Positions 6,389 through 14,379 of a stretch of DNA of 64,000 nucleotides are shown here, piece after piece. This DNA comes from GCA-2728135 sp002728135 (GTDB taxonomy: Bacteria; Pseudomonadota; Alphaproteobacteria; UBA828). The DNA is taken from assembly GCA_963997635.1 (NCBI GenBank), contig CAXEND010000010.1, forward strand, positions 1-64,000. The letters run 5' to 3'. The notes under the pieces were generated by a model, which saw nothing but the letters and a program-made list of their open reading frames with translations, was not told where the DNA came from and searched no databases. The position numbers were made by a program, and so were the translations under genes. Every line of letters begins with the position of its first letter. Within the stretch, counting starts at the first letter, position 1.

Positions 6389-8473
6389 TTAAGGTTTATC
6401 ATTTATTTTTTTTATCCATACTTTAGTGTCATGAAATACTGCACCACCTTCTGGCAGACCTCTTTCTGCGGAGGTAAGCACATTTACCCCTAGTCCACTC
6501 TTAAATGCACCGTTTGGCCAGATACTCTCGATGATTACCACTCCATTTTGCTGTTTTGTATCTGTAATATTAACATTAAGGCTAATATACCCTTGATTAT
6601 TACCAACTTTTACAATTTCGCCTTGTTTCACGTTTAGTGATTCAGCATCTGCTTTAGTTAGAATTATTTCTGGTTGATTCTCTTTAGAAGTAGATGTTTG
6701 TGTTTCAGTAAAGCTTGTATTTAAGAAATTATGGGCTGGTGCTGTAATTAACCGGAATGGGTGTTCGATGTCAGGAGATTCAATAACTTCAAAATGATCT
6801 GGAAAGTCAGGGATTTCAGGTAATTTTTTCTGATCTTTATTTTCTCTAGTGTTTTTCCAAACCCCACGAAACCTAAATTTCTTGTTGGGAGTAGGCCAGC
6901 CGTTTAAATGATGAGCAATATCAAAACTTGGCATGCAGTCATGCCAACCTGTCTTAAGAATTTTTCTAGAGTCGGGGTAGTTCGCTTTTAATAATAGATC
7001 ATCGATAATCTGAATTGCACTCATTTTGAAACCTGGATGTTGGGCTCCTAATCTTTTTGCTATATCACAAATTACCTGATGATTTTCCCTGCTGTTTTTA
7101 TAAGGCTCTATAATTTTTGGTCCTACTATTACATGGGAATGACCACCTCCTTGATAAATATCATTATGTTCAAGAAATGTTGTGGCAGGTAAAACAATAT
7201 CTGCATACTTAGCTGTATCAGTGAGAAATTGTTCGTGGACGCATAGAAATAAATCCTCTCTTTTGAGCCCACAATTAACTTTTGAAGAGTCTGGAGCAAC
7301 AACGGCAGGATTAGTATTCTGTATTATCATTGCTTTAACTGGCACACCACCTTTAAGATCTTCCGTATTTCCAGTTAGAATTTCTCCAATCCTTGACATG
7401 TCAAGTTTTCGTACATTGGGATCATAACTATCAAGGCCCTCAATTAGGGTTTTATCCCAACCATATATGGATTTATTTGAATAAAGTGCTCCACCACCTT
7501 TATATTGCCAAGCTCCTGTAACGGCAGGTAGGCATGAAGCAGCATGCATATTTATTGCACCATTTCGTGAACGGGTAAAGCCATATCCTAGGCGTAAAAA
7601 ACTTCTTTTGTTATTTCCATAGAGTCTACCAAAAGCTTCTATTTCTTCGACTGTTAGACCTGTAATTTTAGAGCCCCAGTGTGAATCTCGTGTTTGTAGA
7701 TGGTTTTCAAACTCTTTTGGGTAGTCTGTATATTTTTCCATGTATGATTTATCAGCATACCCGTCTCTAAACAGAATGTGCATGACTGAACAGGCCAGTG
7801 CTGCATCAGTTCCAGGTTTTAAAGCTAAATGTATATCCGCTACTTGTGCGGTTCGCGTCTGATAAGGGTCAACAACTATTAATTTTGCATCACGCTTCTT
7901 GCGAGCTTTTGAAATGTGATTCATTACATTGACCTGGGTAGAGGCAGGGTTTCCTCCCCAAATAACAATTAGATCCGATTCAGATATTTCGCGTGGATCA
8001 ACACCAAGGTAATCTCCTGCACCAGCTACCCAACCAGCATCTGCTAAGGTTGTGCAAATAGTTTCTTCTTGACCGGAGTATTTCATTACATGCCGTAATC
8101 GATTTATTCCGTCACGTTGAACTAAGCCCATTGTGCCAGCGTAATAATAAGGCCAAATAGACTCTGATCCATAAAGCAACGTTGCTTGTTTAAAAGCGTG
8201 AGCAATTTCGTCTAATGCAACATCCCATGAAATAGTTTTAAAGTTGCCTTCACCTTTTTTTCCTATTCTTTTGAGTGGTGTGGTCAGACGTTTTTGATGA
8301 TGAACTCTTTCCTGATACCTAGAAACTTTTGAGCAAATTACTCCATCAGTATAAGTGTTTGTTTTTGAGCCCCGTAACCTTCCAATTTTAGTTTTATTTA
8401 TACGTTCTATTTCAAGAGCACATGTTGAAGGACAATCATGAGGGCAAGCGGAATGGAATATTTCAATAGACAT
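6389..8473 (-). CDS. Molybdopterin oxidoreductase, DMSO-reductase superfamily
   Basis: A 694-residue Mo/W-bis-pterin enzyme. The N-terminal [4Fe-4S] motif is C10-x3-C14-x3-C18-x28-C47 (ACPHDCPSTC, then VICSKV). The family blocks DLIVIWGGNPAST and DAKLIVVDPYQTRTA for cofactor binding are present, as is a C-terminal molydopterin-binding domain from about 575. ETICTTLADAGW probably holds the residue near Mo. There is no Tat signal peptide, so it acts in the cytoplasm. It has no subunit neighbours and looks like a stand-alone oxidoreductase. The moaA, mobA and fdhD genes 3-6 kb away could serve it. Substrate unknown. Confidence 0.88.
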   Translation of the reverse strand: MSIEIFHSACPHDCPSTCALEIERINKTKIGRLRGSKTNTYTDGVICSKVSRYQERVHHQKRLTTPLKRIGKKGEGNFKTISWDVALDEIAHAFKQATLLYGSESIWPYYYAGTMGLVQRDGINRLRHVMKYSGQEETICTTLADAGWVAGAGDYLGVDPREISESDLIVIWGGNPASTQVNVMNHISKARKKRDAKLIVVDPYQTRTAQVADIHLALKPGTDAALACSVMHILFRDGYADKSYMEKYTDYPKEFENHLQTRDSHWGSKITGLTVEEIEAFGRLYGNNKRSFLRLGYGFTRSRNGAINMHAASCLPAVTGAWQYKGGGALYSNKSIYGWDKTLIEGLDSYDPNVRKLDMSRIGEILTGNTEDLKGGVPVKAMIIQNTNPAVVAPDSSKVNCGLKREDLFLCVHEQFLTDTAKYADIVLPATTFLEHNDIYQGGGHSHVIVGPKIIEPYKNSRENHQVICDIAKRLGAQHPGFKMSAIQIIDDLLLKANYPDSRKILKTGWHDCMPSFDIAHHLNGWPTPNKKFRFRGVWKNTRENKDQKKLPEIPDFPDHFEVIESPDIEHPFRLITAPAHNFLNTSFTETQTSTSKENQPEIILTKADAESLNVKQGEIVKVGNNQGYISLNVNITDTKQQNGVVIIESIWPNGAFKSGLGVNVLTSAERGLPEGGAVFHDTKVWIKKINDKP

Positions 8474-8620
8474 TGTTATACTGCTTTGAATAAAAAGGTA
8501 TCATTTTAAATGTTAATCCCTTGGTCAGATAAGAAAGTATAATATATTAACTGAAACTGATTAAAAAATATTTTGATCATTTTAGTTTCTATAATTCCTT
8601 GTCTAAGGCATAGGCCATCC

Positions 8621-8651
8621 ATGTAGTTAGTTAATTTTATATTAACTACAT
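8621..8651. repeat. Inverted repeat ahead of the Sel1 gene
   Basis: ATGTAGTTA (8621-8629) and TAACTACAT (8643-8651) are perfect nine-base inverted arms with a 13-base centre. An alternative register extends the pairing through GTTAAT/ATTAAC with a four-base bulge. It ends about 28 bases before the ATG at 8680, so it may be an operator or a 5' UTR hairpin. Confidence 0.4.
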
Positions 8652-8679
8652 ACTTAATTTAGAAGTTTGCAAAAGTGTA

Positions 8680-9372
8680 ATGAAAATAAAAATCTTTAAT
8701 TTAATTTTATTATCAATGTTTTTTAGCCTATATTCTTTTGAATCCATGGCTGATGAAGATTATGCTGCACAATTATATAAAAATAAAAAATACAAGGCAG
8801 CAGGTAAAATTTGGAATAATCGTGCCATAGAGGGAGATCCTCTTGCCCAGTTTAATTTAGGACTTCTTTTTGAAAAGGGTGAGGGTTTCAAGATTGACCC
8901 TACGTTAGCCGAGTCATGGTATAGAAGGGCAGCAAATGCTGGTTTAGGGGAAGCACAGTTTAACCTAGCTGTACTCCTATCAAAGGATACACCAAAAGAG
9001 TCACTTTTTTGGTTTCAGGTTATAAAATATCAATCTAAAGACCTCTTATCCGTGATGGCAACAAATTCTTTTAATGCACTCAGTAAGAATTTTACACATC
9101 TTGAGATTTTAGAGATTGAAAAAAATGCTCAATCTTGGATTAATTCTGGTAACTCATCTCTTCCCAAATTTTCATCAAAGAGCTTCCAGTTAGTTGGGCT
9201 TAGCCAGAAGCAAGTAATAACACTCCAGAAAAAACTTTTAGATTCAGGTTTTATGGTTGGTCCAATTGACGGACTTATTGGAATTCAGACAAGGAGTGCA
9301 CTTATGGATTGGAGGAGAGCCAATGGATACAAGCCAGAATTAGACTTTGTCCCAGAATGGTTAATAAAATAG
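8680..9372 (+). CDS. Exported Sel1-repeat / peptidoglycan-binding protein
   Basis: A 230-residue protein with an N-terminal signal peptide (hydrophobic LILLSMFFSLYSF, cleavage after SMA at about residue 24). Two Sel1-like repeats follow (about 44-110), including LAQFNLGLLFEKGEG and GEAQFNLAVLLSKD. A C-terminal peptidoglycan-binding-type-1 domain spans about 172-215 (LQKKLLDSGFMVGPIDG, then TRSALMDWRRANG). Such proteins usually sit in the periplasm, hold on to the cell wall and scaffold partners. It is monocistronic, behind an inverted repeat at 8621-8651. No catalytic domain is visible. Confidence 0.82.
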   Translation: MKIKIFNLILLSMFFSLYSFESMADEDYAAQLYKNKKYKAAGKIWNNRAIEGDPLAQFNLGLLFEKGEGFKIDPTLAESWYRRAANAGLGEAQFNLAVLLSKDTPKESLFWFQVIKYQSKDLLSVMATNSFNALSKNFTHLEILEIEKNAQSWINSGNSSLPKFSSKSFQLVGLSQKQVITLQKKLLDSGFMVGPIDGLIGIQTRSALMDWRRANGYKPELDFVPEWLIK

Positions 9373-9414
9373 ATGTCTCTACGTGAATGTAAATAAATCG
9401 TTCATATATAGGGG

Positions 9415-10479
9415 CTATTTATATAATTTATATTTTTTACCTAGATAAATGCATAAACGAAAGATAAATGGGGCAATTATAACTAGAATAATTATGCGCA
9501 TAACATGATGAGTAGATACAAAAGCTGACTCCGTACCCATAGATAGTGCAATTATACTCATTTCTGCTAAACCACCTGGTGCGAATGCTAAAAATAAAAT
9601 ATTTCCTGATACACCAGATATCTGTCCTAGTGCGTAGGCTAACAAACCTGCAAGAAAAACCATTATTATGCCAATTAAAATAGCTAATAGAAAAGGCCCT
9701 TTGAGATTCTTAATTGGTGTACCTGTAAACCTTGCTCCTATTGCGGAGCCGAGCACTATCTGTGCTAGAATTACTAATTCTGGCGGAGGACTACTTTGAA
9801 TAACTCCTGTAATTGAGAGAGTTGCACTGAGTGTTAATGGTCCTACAAGTTGTGCAGCAGGAATACGAATCAGGCGAGCGAGAGGGTAGCCGATTACCGC
9901 ACAACCAATTAAAATAAATATATCTATCAAATTACCCATAATATGCTCAGTTTGAGCAAAAGAGGTCGGATGATTATCAACAAAAAACCTGAAATAGAAG
10001 GCAATAAGAAAAACCGCAGTTAGCACGCGCACTCCGTGTGTAAGTGCAATACGTTTTGGGTCACCTCCCATGGTTTCCCCAACTATTGTCATTTCACTAA
10101 GCCCACCAGGTGTGGCAGAGTAAAAAGCAGTTACTAAATCATATTTACCAAGTATTTTCAGGAGAAAAATTCCTGTAAACATCATAAAGACTACTGAAAT
10201 AATCACCCCAAATAAACCTATAGTCCATTCATTTCCATTCGCAAAAATATCTGGAGTGAATTGGCTACCTAATAGAATACCTAATATGGCAACCATAAAG
10301 TTTCGAAAAATGTTTGGAACTAGAATTGGGGTGCCTAGCATAGCTGCTAAGGTTGCAGCTGACATTGCTCCAAGCATCCAAGGCAAAGGTAAATCAAGAG
10401 CGAAAAATACTGCACCCCCTGATGTCCCAATTACAAGAGCCAATGTAAGCCGTCGTAAAGTATGTTTGTTAAATGTCAA
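9415..10479 (-). CDS. AbrB-family integral membrane protein
   Basis: A 354-residue inner-membrane protein with about nine or ten hydrophobic segments arranged as two similar halves. Each half carries a glycine-rich loop (ATPGGLSEMTIVGETMG in the first, APGGLAEMSIIALSMG in the second). This duplication marks the Gram-negative AbrB transport family, older entries of which are misnamed ammonia monooxygenase. Its substrate is unknown. The start appears to be TTG with a weak ribosome site, so the exact N-terminus is uncertain. It stands alone between the convergent Sel1 gene and the NAD kinase gene. Confidence 0.82.
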   Translation of the reverse strand: MTFNKHTLRRLTLALVIGTSGGAVFFALDLPLPWMLGAMSAATLAAMLGTPILVPNIFRNFMVAILGILLGSQFTPDIFANGNEWTIGLFGVIISVVFMMFTGIFLLKILGKYDLVTAFYSATPGGLSEMTIVGETMGGDPKRIALTHGVRVLTAVFLIAFYFRFFVDNHPTSFAQTEHIMGNLIDIFILIGCAVIGYPLARLIRIPAAQLVGPLTLSATLSITGVIQSSPPPELVILAQIVLGSAIGARFTGTPIKNLKGPFLLAILIGIIMVFLAGLLAYALGQISGVSGNILFLAFAPGGLAEMSIIALSMGTESAFVSTHHVMRIIILVIIAPFIFRLCIYLGKKYKLYK

Positions 10480-10602
10480 ATTTTATGCAGTGCTATTTAC
10501 TGATTTGGCTTATAAACTATGAAAGAAGAGGCGTATAGAATTTCAAACTATAGCATATTAGAAATCTAATAATCTCAATTTTATTGTCAGATTAAAATAT
10601 AT

Positions 10603-11373
10603 TTATGGGGTAAATTGCTCATTAAGAATTCTTTCTTCAAGATTGTGCTCTGCATCAAAAAGTAATTGTATTGTAGTATCCAGATCCTCAACTATCTCAA
10701 CATGTAATACATCACGCACCTCTGTATAATCAGCTACTGCACTAAGGGGCCTTTTCTTTGCTTCAATTGCACGAAATTCTACTCTTGCATTATTAGGGAG
10801 TAAGGCTCCACGCCATCTTCGAGGTCTAAATGCACTGATGGGTGTAAGTGCTAAAACTGCAGCTCCAAGAGGAATAATGGGACCATGGGCAGATAGATTG
10901 TAGGCGGTGCTACCTGCTGGAGTAGCTATTAACACTCCATCACATATTAATTCGTTCACTCTAGAAATACCATCTACATGGATTTCAACTTTTGCTGCTT
11001 GACGGGTTTGTCTGAGTAGAGATACTTCGTTTATAGCTAACGCTTCATACGTTTCCCCAGTTATAGTTGTAGCCTTCATATGTAGAGGGTGTATTTTTGC
11101 TGTTTCAGATTTATTGATTCTTTCTGGCAATGATTCCAATGAGAATTCATTCATAAGAAATCCGACTGTTCCCCTGTTCATACCATAAATAGGTTTCTGC
11201 ATTTGCATAAAGCGGTGTTGTGTTTCTAGCATAAAGCCATCACCACCAAGTGCAATTATCACATCAGCTTCATCGGGAGATAAAGTTTTATATTGATTTA
11301 GTAATTCACCAAGTGCGGCTTGTGCTTGTGGAGAATTTGATGCAACTACCGCGAAAGTTTTTCCATCACTCAT
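10603..11373 (-). CDS. nadK: NAD kinase
   Basis: A 256-residue ATP-NAD kinase that makes NADP. The GGDG motif with the catalytic Asp lies at 43-46 (ALGGDGFML). GMNRGTVGFLMN follows, and the NAD-binding TPAGSTAYNLSAHGP lies at about 168-182. The compact length without an N-terminal extension is typical of alphaproteobacterial enzymes. It lies about 90 bases downstream of moaA in the same direction and may share its transcript. Confidence 0.95.
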   Translation of the reverse strand: MSDGKTFAVVASNSPQAQAALGELLNQYKTLSPDEADVIIALGGDGFMLETQHRFMQMQKPIYGMNRGTVGFLMNEFSLESLPERINKSETAKIHPLHMKATTITGETYEALAINEVSLLRQTRQAAKVEIHVDGISRVNELICDGVLIATPAGSTAYNLSAHGPIIPLGAAVLALTPISAFRPRRWRGALLPNNARVEFRAIEAKKRPLSAVADYTEVRDVLHVEIVEDLDTTIQLLFDAEHNLEERILNEQFTP

Positions 11374-11465
11374 TTTAAGGTCTCTTGATACTGATTATAA
11401 TATTACTATTTCATGTTCGTATATTTGGAATTTGTATTTCTACATTGTTAAGACAATTAAAGAAA

Positions 11466-12464
11466 TCACCCCCCCGTTGTGCTCATATGTCGTTTGATAG
11501 AGTGGTTAGTTGAGCGACGATCAATTATAAAGTCGTGACCTTTAGGCTTTCTAGCTATGCCTTGATAAATAGCTTCGGTAAGTGGTCCATCGCTTTCACT
11601 TTCACGCAAAGGTTTTCGTAAGTCTATAGAATCTTCTTGCCCGAGGCACATATATAAAATCCCAGTACATGTGAGTCTAACTCTATTACATGACTCGCAA
11701 AAATTGTGGGTCAGGGGTGTTATGAAGCCTATGCGTTGCTTAGTTCCCTCTATTTTCATATATCGGGCGGGACCACCTGTTGTGTAGTCAGTCTCAACAA
11801 GATTAAATTCCTCACGTAACTGTTTTCTTATCATTGATAACGGTAGATAATTATCAACTCGGTCTTTATCTATTTCTCCAAGAGGCATAGTTTCGATAAA
11901 AGTTATGTCCATATCCTTAGTACCACACCAATTAATTAATGTGGCAAACTCATCGTCATTTATTCCCTTCAATGCCACAGTATTAATCTTGACCTTGATC
12001 CCTGCATCTAGTGCAGTATCAATCCCATACAACACTTGTTCTAATTTACCCCAACGAGTTATATCTTGGAACTTTTTGGCGTCTAAGGTATCCAGAGAAA
12101 CATTGATCCTTTTTATTCCGCAAGAAGATAAATCCTTGGCATACTTAGCTAATTGACTTCCATTTGTGGTAAGTGTCAATTCTTCAAGTGTTCCGGTTTT
12201 TAAGTTGATGCTTAAGTTCTCTAGTAACTTCATTATTCCTTTTCTTACAAGTGGTTCTCCCCCAGTAAGACGGATTTTTTTAACACCAAGTTTTATAAAG
12301 TTTAAACAAACTCTCTCTAGTTCTTCTAAGCTTAAGAGGTCTGATTTTGGTAAAAAAGTCATATTCTCGGACATGCAATAAAAACATCTGAAATCGCATC
12401 GGTCCGTAACAGATATGCGCACGTAGTCTATGGTTCTTCCATAGGGGTCTTTAAGTAAACTCAT
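11466..12464 (-). CDS. moaA: GTP 3',8-cyclase MoaA
   Basis: A 332-residue radical SAM enzyme for the first step of molybdenum cofactor synthesis. The SAM-cluster motif is C23-x3-C27-x2-C30 (CDFRCFYC). The second [4Fe-4S] cluster motif is C256-x2-C259-x13-C273 in the C-terminal third. The essential C-terminal Gly-Gly is present (STTGG). It stands with mobA, fdhD and the formate dehydrogenase genes, consistent with supplying cofactor to them and to the oxidoreductase at 6389. It is divergent from fdhD. Confidence 0.96.
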   Translation of the reverse strand: MSLLKDPYGRTIDYVRISVTDRCDFRCFYCMSENMTFLPKSDLLSLEELERVCLNFIKLGVKKIRLTGGEPLVRKGIMKLLENLSINLKTGTLEELTLTTNGSQLAKYAKDLSSCGIKRINVSLDTLDAKKFQDITRWGKLEQVLYGIDTALDAGIKVKINTVALKGINDDEFATLINWCGTKDMDITFIETMPLGEIDKDRVDNYLPLSMIRKQLREEFNLVETDYTTGGPARYMKIEGTKQRIGFITPLTHNFCESCNRVRLTCTGILYMCLGQEDSIDLRKPLRESESDGPLTEAIYQGIARKPKGHDFIIDRRSTNHSIKRHMSTTGG

Positions 12465-12763
12465 CGCATGTCACTATATGTTAAAATACAGATAAATTCT
12501 GCAGCTAATCTCATAAAAGACCTTCATATATAAATAAGTTTATGTTTAATAAACAAAATGTAGTTATTTAAAAATAGAAACCCAGCACTATCGTGCTTTA
12601 TTGAATAAAATTATCATACAAAGTTAGCATTCTCTATTGCAGTCTGGCAAATTTTCCTATCTCTATATTTAAGAAAGATTAATTAAACTTATGTCATTTG
12701 TATGATGGAATAGTTGAATTTAGTAGATATATTACTGGAAGTTTTAAATCAGGTGTATTCTTA

Positions 12764-13603
12764 ATGAAAAAATTCAGTATAAAACCAAATCCAGAAGATC
12801 CAAATTTAACTAGTTATATCGAAGGTGTGGATCAAAATGGTGAATTTTTATCTGTCCCAGTAGTTGAAGAGAAGCCCCTAACAATCTATTTAAATAATCA
12901 GGAAATTGTTACGGTTATGACGATCAGGGATCGACCAAAACAATTGGCTCTTGGCTATTTGATAAATCAGGGCATGGTTAGTGAGCAAGATTCTATTACC
13001 TCAATTGATTATGATTCAGAGATAGAAACTGCTGTAGTGAGGACATCAAATCCAACTAATCATGAGGATCTTTTACGCCGTAAAACCCTAACTTCTGGTT
13101 GTGCACAGGGCACGATGTTTGGTGATTTGATGGATAAATTTGATTCTATATCTCTTGATACCAGTGCGATAATTAAAACAAGCTGGATTTATTCATTAAG
13201 TAAGCAAATAAACCTTCAACCAAGTTTATATCTAAAGGCAGGGGCTATTCATGGCTGCGTTCTTTGTGAGGAAGATCGCCCACTGGTGTATATGGAAGAT
13301 GTTGGTAGACATAATGCTATAGATAAAATTGCAGGGCATATGTATTGCGAGAACATAAAATCACAAGGTAAACTTTTTTACACTACTGGCAGACTCACAA
13401 GTGAAATGGTTATTAAAACAGTACAAATGCAGATACCTATTCTGATTTCTAGGTCAGGGTTTACTGCGTGGGGTGTTGAACTTGCTCAAAAATCTGGATT
13501 AACTTTGATTGGTCGTGCAAAGGGCACGAGGTTTATGGCCTTATCTGGGAAAGATAGAATTGTTTTCGATCATGATGTCATGCCTTTGAATAAAAAAATA
13601 TAA
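12764..13603 (+). CDS. fdhD: Formate dehydrogenase accessory sulfurtransferase FdhD
   Basis: FdhD passes sulfur from a cysteine desulfurase to the molybdenum cofactor before insertion into formate dehydrogenase. I use the ATG at 12764 (279 residues, like the roughly 280 of the family). An in-frame ATG at 12698 would add 22 residues with no clear ribosome site. The conserved loop carries one cysteine, C113, in SGCAQGTMFG. This is the single-Cys form rather than the Cys-x-x-Cys loop of E. coli. ICE-like blocks AGAIHGC and DVGRHNAIDKI are also present. It is followed by mobA and converges with the fdhA operon it should serve. Confidence 0.93.
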   Translation: MKKFSIKPNPEDPNLTSYIEGVDQNGEFLSVPVVEEKPLTIYLNNQEIVTVMTIRDRPKQLALGYLINQGMVSEQDSITSIDYDSEIETAVVRTSNPTNHEDLLRRKTLTSGCAQGTMFGDLMDKFDSISLDTSAIIKTSWIYSLSKQINLQPSLYLKAGAIHGCVLCEEDRPLVYMEDVGRHNAIDKIAGHMYCENIKSQGKLFYTTGRLTSEMVIKTVQMQIPILISRSGFTAWGVELAQKSGLTLIGRAKGTRFMALSGKDRIVFDHDVMPLNKKI

Positions 13604-13690
13604 AATCTGTAATGCAAATAGGCATCTTGGGATTAAATACATTAGTTTTTATAATGTATGATATTGGAATTGATTTTAATGTAGAGCCAT

Positions 13691-14362
13691 ATGACAAACA
13701 TTAATAAAAGTAAGATAGTTGCAGTGCTTTTAGCAGGAGGAGCAGCTCGTCGAATGGGGGGGGGAGATAAATGTTTGCATTATCTCGCTGGTAAATCCTT
13801 ACTTGAACACGTAATTTCTAAGATAAAAAATCAAGTTGATTGCATGATAATTAATGCAAATGGGGACCCCTCAAGATTTTCTGGTTTTGGTCTAGACGTT
13901 GTAGGTGATGTTGTACCTGGCCAGCTAGGTCCTTTGGCCGGTGTTCTAAGTGGTTTAGATTGGGCATATGAAAAAAAACCTCAGGCTAAATGGGTATTGA
14001 GCGTACCTACGGATTGCCCTTTATTACCATTTGACCTTGTTGAACGTCTTATGTCTGCAATTGTAATGAAATCAGAACAGGAAAAGAATCTTGATTCAGA
14101 AAAAACACATGATTCTTTATGGATAGGTTCTTGTGTAGCATCTGGAGGGCGTTGTCACCCAGTTCTAGCATTATGGCCGATTAACTGGAGGAATCAACTC
14201 CGTGATGCTTTACTTAATCAAGGTATAAAGAAAATTGACCTTTTCACGAAATCACTACCATTAGCAATTGCAGAATTCTCAGTAGACCCTTTTGATCCAT
14301 TTACAAATATTAATACACCTGCTGACCTTATTAGTACGAATAAAATATTGGCAAAAACATAG
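13691..14362 (+). CDS. mobA: Molybdenum cofactor guanylyltransferase MobA
   Basis: A 223-residue enzyme that joins GMP to molybdopterin to form the bis-MGD cofactor needed by DMSO-reductase-family enzymes. The nucleotide-binding signature is VLLAGGAARRMGGGDKCL at about 12-29, followed by GPLAGVLSGLDWA and the metal-binding segment SVPTDCPLLP. It is downstream of fdhD in the same direction (gap of 87 bases) and converges on fdhA, with the stops only 17 bases apart. Confidence 0.94.
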   Translation: MTNINKSKIVAVLLAGGAARRMGGGDKCLHYLAGKSLLEHVISKIKNQVDCMIINANGDPSRFSGFGLDVVGDVVPGQLGPLAGVLSGLDWAYEKKPQAKWVLSVPTDCPLLPFDLVERLMSAIVMKSEQEKNLDSEKTHDSLWIGSCVASGGRCHPVLALWPINWRNQLRDALLNQGIKKIDLFTKSLPLAIAEFSVDPFDPFTNINTPADLISTNKILAKT

Positions 14363-14379
14363 AAAACTTATTTAGGAAC

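Noticed and set aside
12584..12597. Hairpin AGCAC/GTGCT in the moaA-fdhD divergent region as a molybdenum riboswitch or terminator
   Set aside because: Only five base pairs; no resemblance to the Moco RNA motif that I can show and no clear T tract.
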